The translations under genes were made by a program, and so were the position numbers. From Dokdonella sp. (GTDB lineage: Bacteria; Pseudomonadota; Gammaproteobacteria; Xanthomonadales; Rhodanobacteraceae): a DNA stretch of 64,000 nt. Below are positions 1 through 11,354 of this stretch, in pieces. Where the stretch lies: assembly GCF_019634815.1 (NCBI RefSeq), contig NZ_JAHCAP010000012.1:25558-89557 (forward strand). Direction: 5' to 3'. Below the pieces are notes generated by a model. It did not search any database, was not told the DNA's origin, and saw only the letters and a list, made by a program, of their open reading frames with translations. The number at the start of each line of letters is the position of its first letter. Position 1 is the first letter of the stretch.

Positions 1-265
1 TGCCGGCATCCGAAATCAAGGCGACTTCCTCGCCGGCAAGCAGGCGCGCAACGATGCGCTGCGCCTGTTCACGCTCGTTGTGTTCGTGCAGGGCAAGCAA
101 TGGCGCATGCGGGCCAAGCTGGGCCAACAGCGGCGCACTGTGGCGCGTGTCCTCGGCGGCAATCAGTGCAACGCGTGCAAGCACTTCTTTCGCGCGCGGC
201 GAGAAATCGCCGAGATTGCCGATCGGCGTGGCCACCACCCACAGGCGTCCTGGTCTGGCATTCAT
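1..265 (-). CDS. rsmI: 16S rRNA 2'-O-ribose C1402 methyltransferase RsmI, N-terminal part
   Basis: Partial gene whose C-terminal two thirds lie off the left edge. The visible 88 residues start at the ATG at 265 and carry the RsmI N-terminal signature: LWVVATPIGNLGD, then AAEDTRHSAPLL, then the LISDAG loop at the edge. RsmI uses SAM to 2'-O-methylate C1402 in the decoding centre of 16S rRNA. It is divergent from lpoA with about 78 bp between the starts, the same rsmI/lpoA pairing as in E. coli. The family assignment is firm; nothing can be said about the missing part. Confidence 0.93.
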   Translation of the reverse strand, partial: MNARPGRLWVVATPIGNLGDFSPRAKEVLARVALIAAEDTRHSAPLLAQLGPHAPLLALHEHNEREQAQRIVARLLAGEEVALISDAG

Positions 266-343
266 GTCGCGATTTCCACTCCGGGCACTGGCCCGCGATC
301 GGCTATCATCGCAGCGATTGCAACCCGCGCAAACGGAGAGGCC

Positions 344-2182
344 ATGATCGACATCCAGCACACGTCGCAGCCTGGCCCGACCCGTCTGCGCAGCATCCTG
401 CGCCGCCTGTGCATGATCGCGCTGGCGCTGGGCATTGCCGCCTGCACGCCTGCCGGCGATTCGAATGTGCGTCCCGAAGTCGACACGGCCGCCGCGCACG
501 CGGAAGCCGCCCAAGCCGACCAACTCTTTGCGCAGGGTCGCCTCGATGAAGCCGCCGCGGCCTACCGGCAGCTTGCCGACAGCGAACGCGGCGCGGTGGC
601 CGACCACTATCGCCTGCGCGCGGCCGAGACGCTGCGCGACAACGGCGAAATCGAGGCCGTCGCCACCGAACTCGAGGACATTCGTCGCCGTCGCCTGCGC
701 GGCGAAGATCTCGCACGTTTCGACCTGCTCCAAGTCGAAATCGCCCTGCACCGCAGGGATCCCGCCCGTGCCGAAGCCCTGCTCGACGCCATTGACGCCG
801 AGGCCAGCCCGGCCCTGCACATGCGCGTGCTCGAACTGCGTGCACGCAGCCAGCTCGCCCGCGGAGATGCCTTCACCGCCGCGCACACGCGCGCGCAACT
901 CGATCGCGACCTGCAAGGGCTCGATCGCGACCACAATCGCAAGGAATTGCTGGCAACGCTCGCCACCATCAACGTGCAGACGCTGCGCGATCGCTTCGCC
1001 GCGCTCGCCCCGGACGATCCACTGCGCCCCTGGATCGAGCAGGCGATGCGCAAGCAGGGACAGGCGCTGCCGCGCACGCTGCCACAGCCCAGTCGCCAGA
1101 TCGGCACGATCGACGCGAACGCGGGCGGCAACTCGCGTGCCGAGGGCTACCATCCGCCGCAACGAGTCGCCTTGCTGTTGCCACTGAGCGCGCAGTTCGC
1201 CAGCGTCGCGGCTTCGATCCGCGACGGTTTCATGACCGCATGGTCCGCCGAAGCGGTCGAACGACGTCCGCAACTGCGCATCTATGATTCGGGCAAGACA
1301 CCGCAGGATGCCATCGCGGCCTATCGCAAGGCGGTTGCCGAAGGTGCCGATCGCGTGGTTGGCCCCTTGCTGCGCGAAGCGGTTGGCGCGCTGTTCCACG
1401 AAGTGCTCGAGGTGCCGGTGTTGGCCTTGAACCATCCCGACACCGGCGAAGTGCCGCCTCCGGGCAGTTCCGAATACGGCCTGCTGCCCGAGACCGAAGG
1501 CGCCCAGGTGGCCGAGCGCATGCTCGCGCGCGGCATCACGCGCAGCGCGATCATTGGCGCACAGGCCGACTGGTCCGAGCGTGCGGCACGGGCGTTTCGC
1601 GCGCAGTTCGAGGCCGGTGGCGGCGCGATCGTCGGCCAGGTGCAACTGGGCGACAAGGACATCAACTACGCCAAGTCGATTGCCCAGGCCACGGCCTCGC
1701 TCGGCGAGGGCAGCGAGGCCGGCGTGTTCATCAGCGTGCGTCCACAGCAGGGGCGCCTGCTGGTACCGCAATTGCGCGCGGCGCGGATCAAGGCGGCGCT
1801 GTTCGCGACCTCCCACATCTATGCCGGCGATGCCAACGCGATGCTCGACCGCGATCTTGACGGTGTGGAATTCTGCGATGCGCCGTGGCTGTTCGGACCG
1901 ATCGCAGGGCGCCCCGACCGCAGCCTCGTCGGCCCGCAAATCGACAGCGCCAATGGCGCCGGTGGCCGCCTGTTCGCATTCGGCATGGATGCCTATGCGC
2001 TGTTGCCCTACCTCGACTGGCTCGGCGCGCACCCCGATGCCTACCTCAATGGTGCCACCGGCCAGCTCACGGTCGACCGTTTCGGTCGCGTGCATCGGCT
2101 GGTCGACTGGGCACGTTTCGACAACGGCCTGGCCATGCCGGTGGTCGGCGCGCTGGAGTCGACGCCGGTGCCGGCGCAGTGA
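344..2182 (+). CDS. lpoA: Penicillin-binding protein activator, outer-membrane lipoprotein LpoA
   Basis: Predicted 612-residue lipoprotein. The signal peptide ends in a lipobox (LGIAAC, Cys about residue 34), giving an outer-membrane anchored, periplasm-facing protein. Residues about 40-260 are helical and TPR-like; about 270-600 form a periplasmic-binding-protein fold (RVALLLPLSAQFASVA, then VVGPLLREAVGAL). This two-part build is that of LpoA, which stimulates the transpeptidase of PBP1A. The chosen start is the ATG at 344; an internal ATG at 413 would leave a very short signal peptide. The gene overlaps yraN by 4 bp (GTGA), so the two are probably translationally coupled. Confidence 0.9.
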   Translation: MIDIQHTSQPGPTRLRSILRRLCMIALALGIAACTPAGDSNVRPEVDTAAAHAEAAQADQLFAQGRLDEAAAAYRQLADSERGAVADHYRLRAAETLRDNGEIEAVATELEDIRRRRLRGEDLARFDLLQVEIALHRRDPARAEALLDAIDAEASPALHMRVLELRARSQLARGDAFTAAHTRAQLDRDLQGLDRDHNRKELLATLATINVQTLRDRFAALAPDDPLRPWIEQAMRKQGQALPRTLPQPSRQIGTIDANAGGNSRAEGYHPPQRVALLLPLSAQFASVAASIRDGFMTAWSAEAVERRPQLRIYDSGKTPQDAIAAYRKAVAEGADRVVGPLLREAVGALFHEVLEVPVLALNHPDTGEVPPPGSSEYGLLPETEGAQVAERMLARGITRSAIIGAQADWSERAARAFRAQFEAGGGAIVGQVQLGDKDINYAKSIAQATASLGEGSEAGVFISVRPQQGRLLVPQLRAARIKAALFATSHIYAGDANAMLDRDLDGVEFCDAPWLFGPIAGRPDRSLVGPQIDSANGAGGRLFAFGMDAYALLPYLDWLGAHPDAYLNGATGQLTVDRFGRVHRLVDWARFDNGLAMPVVGALESTPVPAQ

Positions 2183-2556
2183 ATGCAGCGCGCACGGCAA
2201 GCCGCGATGCCGGCGCGCGCGGCGAGGATCTGGCCTGCGCGCAACTGCAGGCCGCGGGACTGCGCCTGCTCGCGCGCAACGTGTGCTATCGCCATGGTGA
2301 ACTCGATCTGGTCATGCTCGACGGCACGACGCTCGTATTCGTCGAGGTGCGCTATCGCCGCGACAACGGCTACGGCGATGGCATCGACTCGGTGACCGCG
2401 CGCAAGCGCGCGCGCCTCGTGCGCGCCGCGGCGAGCTTCCTCGCCGAACGGCCGCAATTGGCGCGCGCAGCCTGCCGCTTCGATGTGATCGCGGTTGGCG
2501 GATCATCCGGCCAGCCGCAGTTCGACTGGCGACGCAATGCTTTCGATGCTTTCTGA
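2179..2556 (+). CDS. yraN: YraN/UPF0102 family endonuclease-like protein
   Basis: Predicted 125-residue protein of the YraN (UPF0102) family, a small fold related to restriction and Holliday-junction nucleases. The core motif is present: GELDLVMLDGTTLVFVEVR, followed by ARKRARL. The start is a GTG overlapping the lpoA stop as GTGA. It sits between lpoA and a BON-domain lipoprotein as in enterobacteria, although diaA, which lies between yraN and dolP in E. coli, is absent here. The biochemical role of the family is not settled. Confidence 0.9.
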   Translation: MNAARTASRDAGARGEDLACAQLQAAGLRLLARNVCYRHGELDLVMLDGTTLVFVEVRYRRDNGYGDGIDSVTARKRARLVRAAASFLAERPQLARAACRFDVIAVGGSSGQPQFDWRRNAFDAF

Positions 2557-2566
2557 GGTACGCCCC

Positions 2567-3157
2567 ATGCCCTTGCGCCAAACCGTGGCGATTCTTGCCC
2601 TGCTCCTGCTGATGCCGCTGCTCGGTGGCTGCCTTGCCGCCGTCGTCGGCGGCGCCGCCGTTGCCGGCAGCGCTGCCCACGATCGCCGTGAAGTGGGCAC
2701 CTGGACGGGCGACAAACGCATCTTCCTGGCCGCGTACAACGACCTCAACAAGGACAAGGAACTGGCGCTGCGCAACGATGTCGTGATCACCGTCTACGAC
2801 GGCGTGATGCTGCTCGCCGGCACCGTGCGCAACGAGGAACTCAAGCAGCGCGCGCAGAACATCGTGAGCGGTTTCGAGGGCACGCGACGCATCATCAACG
2901 AACTGCAGATCGGCACGCCGCAGGGCTTCTGGTCGCGCCGCCGCGACAACACGATCACCGCGCATGCCAAGACCGCCCTGCTCGACATCACCAGCCTGCC
3001 GGGGTTTGATCCCACGCGCGTCAATGTCACCACGGTCAACCGCATCACTTATCTGATGGGCCGCGTCTCGCACGAGGAAGACGAGGCCGTGACCTCGATC
3101 GTGCGCAATGTCAACGGCGTGGAAAAGGTCGTCAAGCTGTTCGAACACACCGACTGA
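2567..3157 (+). CDS. dolP: BON-domain outer-membrane lipoprotein (DolP/YraP-like)
   Basis: Predicted 196-residue lipoprotein with lipobox LLGGC (Cys about residue 22), followed by a Gly/Ala-rich linker and two BON domains (about residues 55-120 and 130-196, with VTVYDGVMLLAGTVRNEE and TYLMGRVSHEEDEA). DolP-type proteins sit in the outer membrane, bind anionic phospholipid near the division site and support envelope integrity. The ATG at 2567 directly precedes the signal peptide; upstream in-frame ATGs would only add a non-signal extension. It closes the operon and is followed immediately by a strong hairpin. Confidence 0.88.
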   Translation: MPLRQTVAILALLLLMPLLGGCLAAVVGGAAVAGSAAHDRREVGTWTGDKRIFLAAYNDLNKDKELALRNDVVITVYDGVMLLAGTVRNEELKQRAQNIVSGFEGTRRIINELQIGTPQGFWSRRRDNTITAHAKTALLDITSLPGFDPTRVNVTTVNRITYLMGRVSHEEDEAVTSIVRNVNGVEKVVKLFEHTD

Positions 3158-3159
3158 CG

Positions 3160-3193
3160 GCCGCGTGCGTGCACTTGCGTGCACGCACGCGGC
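3160..3193. terminator. Strong bidirectional hairpin between convergent genes
   Basis: Perfect 14-bp inverted repeat: the left arm ends at 3173, the loop is 3174-3179 and the right arm is 3180-3193. It lies exactly between the stops of the BON lipoprotein gene and the convergent secreted-protein gene. No T tract on either side, but the stem is long and GC-rich. Confidence 0.7.
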
Positions 3194-3200
3194 GCTTCCG

Positions 3201-5267
3201 TCACGGCGTGATCACGATGCGGTTGTTCGCCCCCGTGAGATTGCGGTTGAGCGTGATCCACAGCTCATTGCTGCCCGCACGCAAGGACGGGAACCAGTCC
3301 TGGTCCATCACCAGCGTCGTGCCGTTGAGCTTCAGGGTGGGGTAACTGCCTGCGGTAAAACCGCGCACGATCAAGAGCGGATGGCGCAGCGTGCCGGCGC
3401 CGACCTTGATGTTCGCATCGAGGGTGTTGCCCGCGGCATTGAAGGTGAGCGCGGCGTAGACCGGGTCGTATCCCAGCGGCGCATAGTTGCGCGTGTCGGG
3501 TCGGTTGACGCCAGCCGGACCCGAGGCGGCGACGCTGCCGGTGAGCGCGGTAAGCGTGAGCGTCTGCAGCGCTTCGGCTTCGCTCACTTCGAGCCCGACC
3601 GGATCGGTCGAATGCGCGCCGAGCACGATCCAGGTCGAGTAACTCTGGCGCGGATAGCCCGAACGCATCGGCCCGTTGTCGCCCAGCGCGGTATTGGTGT
3701 TGGATTCGTAGCTGGTCTGGCCGAGGAAGCCGAACTGCGTGCCCCAGGTCAGACGCGTGTTGTTGGTGCCCGCATTGGGCGAGCCGGTATTCAGGCTCCA
3801 GGAGATCGCTTGATACGGCCAACTGTCCTGCCACGGCATCAGGTAACCGTCACCCGCCGCGCCGTTGGCCGAAGTCGTGTTCCAGCGTGCGGTGAGATCG
3901 TGGTACCAGGGATTGCGCCCGCCGCCCGCATCCTGCAGCAACAGCGGCTGGGTCTGCACGATGCCCATCGTCGCGTCGGTCGCATTGATCCATTCCTTCA
4001 CGTAGGGAATCGTGTTGGGCTGGTTCCAGCTCCAGGCACTGTTGAGCGTGGCGGGCGCGCTGGTGGTGGTGAACTTCCACAGATCGCCCCAGGCCACGCC
4101 GCTGACGTCCTGCGAGCCATCGCCGTCGAATTCAAGTTCACCATAGGGCGCGCGCGAGTCGTCGTAGAGATAACCGGCCGGCAAGGCGCTCATGTCGTAG
4201 GTCACCGCCCACAGCGGATGGTCGCGCCCGGTGGCGAACACCCAGTCGATCGTGACCGGGATGTATCTGACTTCTGGAGTTCCACTTTCCTTGCAATAGC
4301 GTGGATAGTTCTGCGTGTAGCGGAAGATCGCATGGTGACGCCCGGTGAACACGCGCTGGAAATTGCCGGCGATGAAACCACCCAGTGGCGAATCATCACC
4401 GCCCAAGCATACGCCGCCATCCAGCCACGCCGAGTGCGACACAATGTAGCCGAAGCCCGCATAACCGCCATTGCCGTAATTGGTCACGCCGATCGTGCGC
4501 GTGCTGTCGTTGGGCATCTGGTAGCGGAACTCGCGCAAGGCGCCGCCGCGCGCACCGCCCGGCCCGGCCGCGCCGTTGTTGTGCGCGAGCACCGCCACGC
4601 GTGGGCGCAGCAGGCTGTCGCGCCAGGTGAAACGATCACTGGTCATGCCGGCCACGCTGACGGCGTTCTCCTGCACCAGAAGGTTGGCACTCGGTGGCCC
4701 GCTGCCTTCGAAGCCGTTGCCGAAGATGGGGTCGGGCAACGCACTGCCGCGCAGCGCGATGTCATCGAAATACACGGTCGCCTGCGCACCTGCCGACTCG
4801 CTCTGAATGTCGATGCGGTCGAACTGCGTGATGCCCGGAAACGCGCTCGCCAGCGGCACGACCACTTCCTTCCAGATGCCCGCGCTCGGGCCGCCGCCTG
4901 CGATATAGGCATTGAGCGGCTTGCTGGCCTGCGCCGAGGTCACGGTATTCTGCAGGAACAGCGTGAACTGCTGGCCGTTGCCGCTGCCGCCGTGGATCCA
5001 CAGGTGCAGATCGACGTAGCTTGCGGCGCCGATGTTGGCGCCAGCCTTGACCATCGAGACCGCGTTGTAATTGTTGCCCGTCAACGCAATCGACTTGCTA
5101 CCGCCATGCACGGGCGAGGTGTTGGCGAAATTGCCGCCACCGCCCCAAGACCAGTCCTGGAAACCGTTCTGCAGCGCATCGTCGTAGATGACGAGGTCGG
5201 CGCGCGCGGACTGCGCTGCCATGCAGGCCAGCACTGCAATGAAAAGTCCTGCCATGGTTCGCAGCAT
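3201..5267 (-). CDS. Large secreted protein with N-terminal carbohydrate-binding-like domain
   Basis: Predicted 688-residue exported protein. The start at 5267 is set by a GGAGG box and a clean signal peptide (MLRTMAGLFIAVLACMAAQSARA). Residues about 24-180 form a beta-sandwich resembling galactose-binding or CBM modules (DDIALRG near the end). A short linker with DPIFGNGFEGSG follows, then about 490 residues rich in Trp, Gly, Asn and Thr that I do not recognise. The DPIFGNGFE stretch resembles the 'IFxDGFE' motif common in secreted proteins of this lineage and recurs in the protein at 62752-63591. An ECF sigma gene lies upstream on the same strand. Substrate and function are unknown; a polysaccharide-binding surface or extracellular role is a guess. 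Confidence 0.75.
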   Translation of the reverse strand: MLRTMAGLFIAVLACMAAQSARADLVIYDDALQNGFQDWSWGGGGNFANTSPVHGGSKSIALTGNNYNAVSMVKAGANIGAASYVDLHLWIHGGSGNGQQFTLFLQNTVTSAQASKPLNAYIAGGGPSAGIWKEVVVPLASAFPGITQFDRIDIQSESAGAQATVYFDDIALRGSALPDPIFGNGFEGSGPPSANLLVQENAVSVAGMTSDRFTWRDSLLRPRVAVLAHNNGAAGPGGARGGALREFRYQMPNDSTRTIGVTNYGNGGYAGFGYIVSHSAWLDGGVCLGGDDSPLGGFIAGNFQRVFTGRHHAIFRYTQNYPRYCKESGTPEVRYIPVTIDWVFATGRDHPLWAVTYDMSALPAGYLYDDSRAPYGELEFDGDGSQDVSGVAWGDLWKFTTTSAPATLNSAWSWNQPNTIPYVKEWINATDATMGIVQTQPLLLQDAGGGRNPWYHDLTARWNTTSANGAAGDGYLMPWQDSWPYQAISWSLNTGSPNAGTNNTRLTWGTQFGFLGQTSYESNTNTALGDNGPMRSGYPRQSYSTWIVLGAHSTDPVGLEVSEAEALQTLTLTALTGSVAASGPAGVNRPDTRNYAPLGYDPVYAALTFNAAGNTLDANIKVGAGTLRHPLLIVRGFTAGSYPTLKLNGTTLVMDQDWFPSLRAGSNELWITLNRNLTGANNRIVITP

Positions 5268-5764
5268 GGGTACGCTCCTCCGTGTTCCTCGTTTGGACGC
5301 GGCGCGTTCGCCACGTCGATCCGGTCGATGAGTCCTCACCGGCATGTGGCCGGGCAGAGGATTTGCAGCCGGTCCTGATCGATCCGCGCCTTGCCACACA
5401 CCACGGACATCGTGGTGAGGCCCCAGCCCTCGCGCAGCGCCGTCGGCCATGCGGCGCAGTCGCGTGAGCGCATCCGTACCCCGATCGCGTCACCGACCGG
5501 TCGACCCGGTTCGACGCAAGATACACGCTGTGGAGACGGCAATTAACATTGCACCGCAACAAGGACGGCCGGGCCTGCGCCTGCGTGCCGGCATGGAGCG
5601 AGCATCCTGCACGCACCGACTCGGGGATCCCCTCGATCAGGAACGCGAATCGGGCCGCACGCAACCATGAGCCGGATCGCGTGCCGGAATCACCAGCTTT
5701 CGGGTGGTCAGCCACACAGCCTCCCGGCGCAGCCGCACCGTCGCGGACTCCCGCCCGCGCAGTG
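5268..5764 (-). other. About 500-bp non-coding leader between the ECF sigma gene and the secreted-protein gene
   Basis: No convincing gene on either strand; the frames open here have shadow-type composition and no start or ribosome-binding site. It probably holds the promoter and leader of the minus-strand secreted-protein gene. I see no obvious sigma-70 promoter or T-tract terminator. Confidence 0.4.
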
Positions 5765-6388
5765 TCACGCGCGCCTGGCAGTCTGCTCCCGCAGCGAAAC
5801 TTCGGTTCGACGCAAGACGCGCAGGCAAGCACGCAGTTTCTGGCGCGCATGGAACAGGCGTGTCTTGACGGTATTGAGCGGACATCCCTGTACCGTGGCA
5901 ACGTCCGCGAGCGATGCCCCTTCATTGAAAACCAGATGCAGGCACTCCCGGTGCACGCCCGACAGTCTGTCCAGGCAATCACGCACGACCTCGAAACGCT
6001 CGGTCGCGTCGATCATGTCGAAGGCTGCCACCTCATCGCTGGGTATCGAGTCATCGAGCGCAACGTTCGCCGCATTGATCGCGCGCAGGCGATCGAGTGC
6101 GCGGTGACGCGCAATGCCGAGCACCCACGTCGAAAAGCGCGACCGGCCATCAAACCGGTGAGCGTTCTTCCAGACTTCGAACATGGTGTCGGAAACGACT
6201 TCCTCCGCCTCCTCGTGGCTGCGCACCAAGCGCAGCGCATAGGCGTACACCCGCCGTCCCAAGGCTCGATGGATCATCGCAAATGCCTGTTCGTCCCTGG
6301 CCACCACACGCCCCAGCAGGAACGCTGATGCCGGACCGTCGAAATTCCCGCTGCGCGGTTCGCGCTCCGGAATGGCTACCTCTTTCAT
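5765..6388 (-). CDS. ECF RNA polymerase sigma factor, orphan
   Basis: Predicted 207-residue RpoE-type sigma factor. Region 2 includes EEAEEVVSDTMFEVWKNA and SRFSTWVLGIARHRALDR; region 4 includes HRECLHLVFNEGASLADVA and the helix-turn-helix CPLNTVKTRLFHARQKL. The start at 6388 has a GGGAG-type ribosome-binding site. No anti-sigma gene is adjacent, unlike its close paralogue at 23521-24165, with which it shares long runs in region 2. The nearest same-strand downstream gene is the secreted protein at 3201-5267, a candidate target. Regulation by another partner, or by the anti-sigma of the paralogue, is possible but unproven. Confidence 0.9.
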   Translation of the reverse strand: MKEVAIPEREPRSGNFDGPASAFLLGRVVARDEQAFAMIHRALGRRVYAYALRLVRSHEEAEEVVSDTMFEVWKNAHRFDGRSRFSTWVLGIARHRALDRLRAINAANVALDDSIPSDEVAAFDMIDATERFEVVRDCLDRLSGVHRECLHLVFNEGASLADVATVQGCPLNTVKTRLFHARQKLRACLRVLRRTEVSLREQTARRA

Positions 6389-6927
6389 GCCCCATTTCTC
6401 CCTGACCGCGACTGGACAAGACTCCGGCCGCAACGCCCCCCTTCCCCGACATTCACCGCGCGGCGAGCGCGATGCTTCCTGCACCGTCTCCGGCACCCTC
6501 CCGACGGGAGGACCGGAAGGCCGGCAATTCGACCCTCGAGCGGAGCCTGTTGCCAGCGGAAACGCCGAAAGGCGACAAGTGCAGACATCACTACCGCAAC
6601 TGGCCCGCATGATTACGCTCGGGCGACCCCATTCGAGACTGACGCAATTGCGCATGCTTTCGTGCCAGGCCAAGCGGCTCGCCAGTGACGACCCTCGCCC
6701 AAGCATGATTCGCGCCACTTCGACGGGAATGCCCGGCGCGGCGGTCAGGTCCACCCGCTGCGCGCGATGGACAGGCGGGCAACACGATCGCGCAAGGCGC
6801 GATCACCGCACCGCGTGCCGGACCCACGCTTTCGGCACCCTGCTAGACTTCGCATTCCCACATCGCAAGCCCGGGCGCGCCTTCCGCGCGGCCTGGCCGG
6901 CTCGCCGCCGCAGACGGAGCATCGCGC
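6389..6927. other. Divergent intergenic region between ECF sigma gene and aceE
   Basis: About 540 bp between two divergent genes. I find no credible coding frame, RNA gene or strong hairpin. It must contain the promoters of aceE (plus) and the sigma gene (minus), but no clear consensus elements stand out. Confidence 0.4.
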
Positions 6928-9648
<2,721 letters not shown>

Positions 9649-9663
9649 GCGATTCAATCACGC

Positions 9664-9686
9664 GAGCGCTGCGCGACGCAGCGCTC
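9664..9686 (+). terminator. Hairpin after aceE
   Basis: Perfect 9-bp stem (9664-9672 with 9678-9686) and a 5-nt loop, 15 bp past the aceE stop. No T run follows, so it may be a weak terminator or an mRNA-stabilising end. Confidence 0.5.
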
Positions 9687-9828
9687 CGGCGCGGGCACGG
9701 TCCCTGCGTGCCAGGGTTGCAGTGGCGTTCGGCGACCCGTCACGCCCCATGTGCCGCGTTTCCGATCCGTTTCGCATCCGCGGACTACAGTGTCCCATGT
9801 TGCCTTCACGCAAGGCGATCACGGGGAC

Positions 9829-11217
9829 ATGGAGATGGTTTTGGACGATCGAAGTGCGCCGGCCGCTGCGCTGGCGTTGACTGCCGAGGACGTGCTTGCA
9901 CGCCAGGATCGCATTCCGGTGTGGACGCTGCCACGCAGCTATCTGGCCATCATCGGCGTCGGCTACTTCTTCACATTCTTCGACATCGCCGACATCGGTT
10001 ACACGATGCCGGCGATCGCAGCCGAGTTCGGCTTGTCGAACTCGGAAACGCTGTTCGTGGCACTTGCCTTGGGACTGATCGGCTACGTGATCGGCTCGAT
10101 CGTGATCGGTGCGATTGCCGATCGCGTGGGGCGTTACCGCACCCTGGTGGTCACGCTCACGATCACCGCGCTGGGTTCGTTTCTCGATGCCACCGCAACC
10201 GGTATCGTCTCGCTGTCGATCTGGCGCTTCGTCACCGGTTTCGGCGTCGGCGCCGATCTCAACCTCGTCTCGACCTATGTCGGCGAACTGGCGCCCGCGG
10301 GCCAGCGTGGCCGCATCTCGAACCTGACTTTCCTCGTTGGCATTCTCGGCCAGGCGCTCACGCCGTTCATCGCGCTGGCGCTGGTGCCCAACTTCGCCTG
10401 GGGCTGGCGCGCGATGTTCGTGATCGGCGGCCTGATCGCCTCGATCGGCGTGATCGCGCGCTTCCAGTTGCCCGAGTCGCCGCGCTGGCTCGCCCTGCAT
10501 GGGCGCGTCGAGGAGGCCGACGCGGTCGTGCGGCGCATGGAACAAGGCGCACGCATGCGCGCAATTGAATTGCCACCGCCGCAGCCCAGAGCCGTCTCCG
10601 CCGAGCTGCACGCATTCCCGTTCCGTGCGCTGCTCGCGCCACCGTATCGCGGACGCCTCGTGCTGCTGGCGGCGATGTGGTTCTGCTGGTACATCGGCAA
10701 CTACGGATTCCTCGGCGATGCCGCGACGCTGGTCGCCGAGCAGGGCTTCGCGGTCGGCAGTTCGCTGCTGTTTCTGGGCATCGGCGCCCTGGGTTATCCG
10801 GTGGGCGCCCTGCTCATGGCCTGCATCGCGGATCGCTTCGAGCGGCGACTGCTCATATTCTGCTCGACCCTCGTGTGGCTGGCCGGCATGCTGCTGATCG
10901 GCGCCAAGAGCGACGAAACCATGCTCGTGGCCGGTTCCTTCCTGGCTTCACTTGCGCTGGGCCTGTATCTGCAAGTGGCCTATACCTACACCGCGGAGCT
11001 GTTCCCGACGCGCGCACGCGCCAGCGGCTTTGCGCTCTCCGATGGCATCGGTCACGCCGGCGGCGCGGTCGGCGCGCTGTTGCTGCCGGCGCTGGTTGGG
11101 GCGACCTCGTTCTTCGTCGGCTTTCTCGGCATCGGCCTCACCGGAGTGCTCGCAGGGCTCATCGCGCTGCTGGGACCACGCACGAGCGGGCGGCGATTGG
11201 AGGACGTCTCGCACTGA
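9829..11217 (+). CDS. Major facilitator superfamily transporter, sugar-porter-like
   Basis: Predicted 462-residue inner-membrane carrier with 12 hydrophobic segments. MFS signatures are present: ADRVGRYRTL after TM2-TM3, RFVTGFGVGADL in TM4, and the sugar-porter-like LPESPRWLALHGR at the start of the central loop. The second half repeats the pattern (ADRFERRLL). A GGGGA box precedes the ATG at 9829; a second ATG at 9835 is possible. It resembles the metabolite:H+ symporter and sugar-porter branches, but the substrate cannot be read from sequence. It is not obviously in an operon with aceE, since 180 bp and a hairpin lie between. Confidence 0.85.
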   Translation: MEMVLDDRSAPAAALALTAEDVLARQDRIPVWTLPRSYLAIIGVGYFFTFFDIADIGYTMPAIAAEFGLSNSETLFVALALGLIGYVIGSIVIGAIADRVGRYRTLVVTLTITALGSFLDATATGIVSLSIWRFVTGFGVGADLNLVSTYVGELAPAGQRGRISNLTFLVGILGQALTPFIALALVPNFAWGWRAMFVIGGLIASIGVIARFQLPESPRWLALHGRVEEADAVVRRMEQGARMRAIELPPPQPRAVSAELHAFPFRALLAPPYRGRLVLLAAMWFCWYIGNYGFLGDAATLVAEQGFAVGSSLLFLGIGALGYPVGALLMACIADRFERRLLIFCSTLVWLAGMLLIGAKSDETMLVAGSFLASLALGLYLQVAYTYTAELFPTRARASGFALSDGIGHAGGAVGALLLPALVGATSFFVGFLGIGLTGVLAGLIALLGPRTSGRRLEDVSH

Positions 11218-11354
11218 TCCATGCGCGACGCGCCTTGCTGCCTTCAATGCGCCGCGATCCCCACGCAGACAGGGAGCGTGATGGTTACGCTGCTTGATCG
11301 GTGTTGCCCTAAACTCCGCGCTCGCCGGACTTCGCGCCCTTGCTGGAGAAATCG

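Noticed and set aside
3108..5378. Long open frame antisense to the large secreted-protein gene
   Set aside because: Composition is Arg/Ala/His-rich as expected for the mirror frame of a high-GC gene, with no motif, signal peptide or ribosome-binding site; the minus-strand frame has a signal peptide and Shine-Dalgarno box.
5507..5817. 15-bp direct repeat CGGTTCGACGCAAGA at 5507 and 5803
   Set aside because: A pair of identical 15-mers is expected about once or twice by chance in 64 kb; the second copy is inside the sigma-factor coding sequence.
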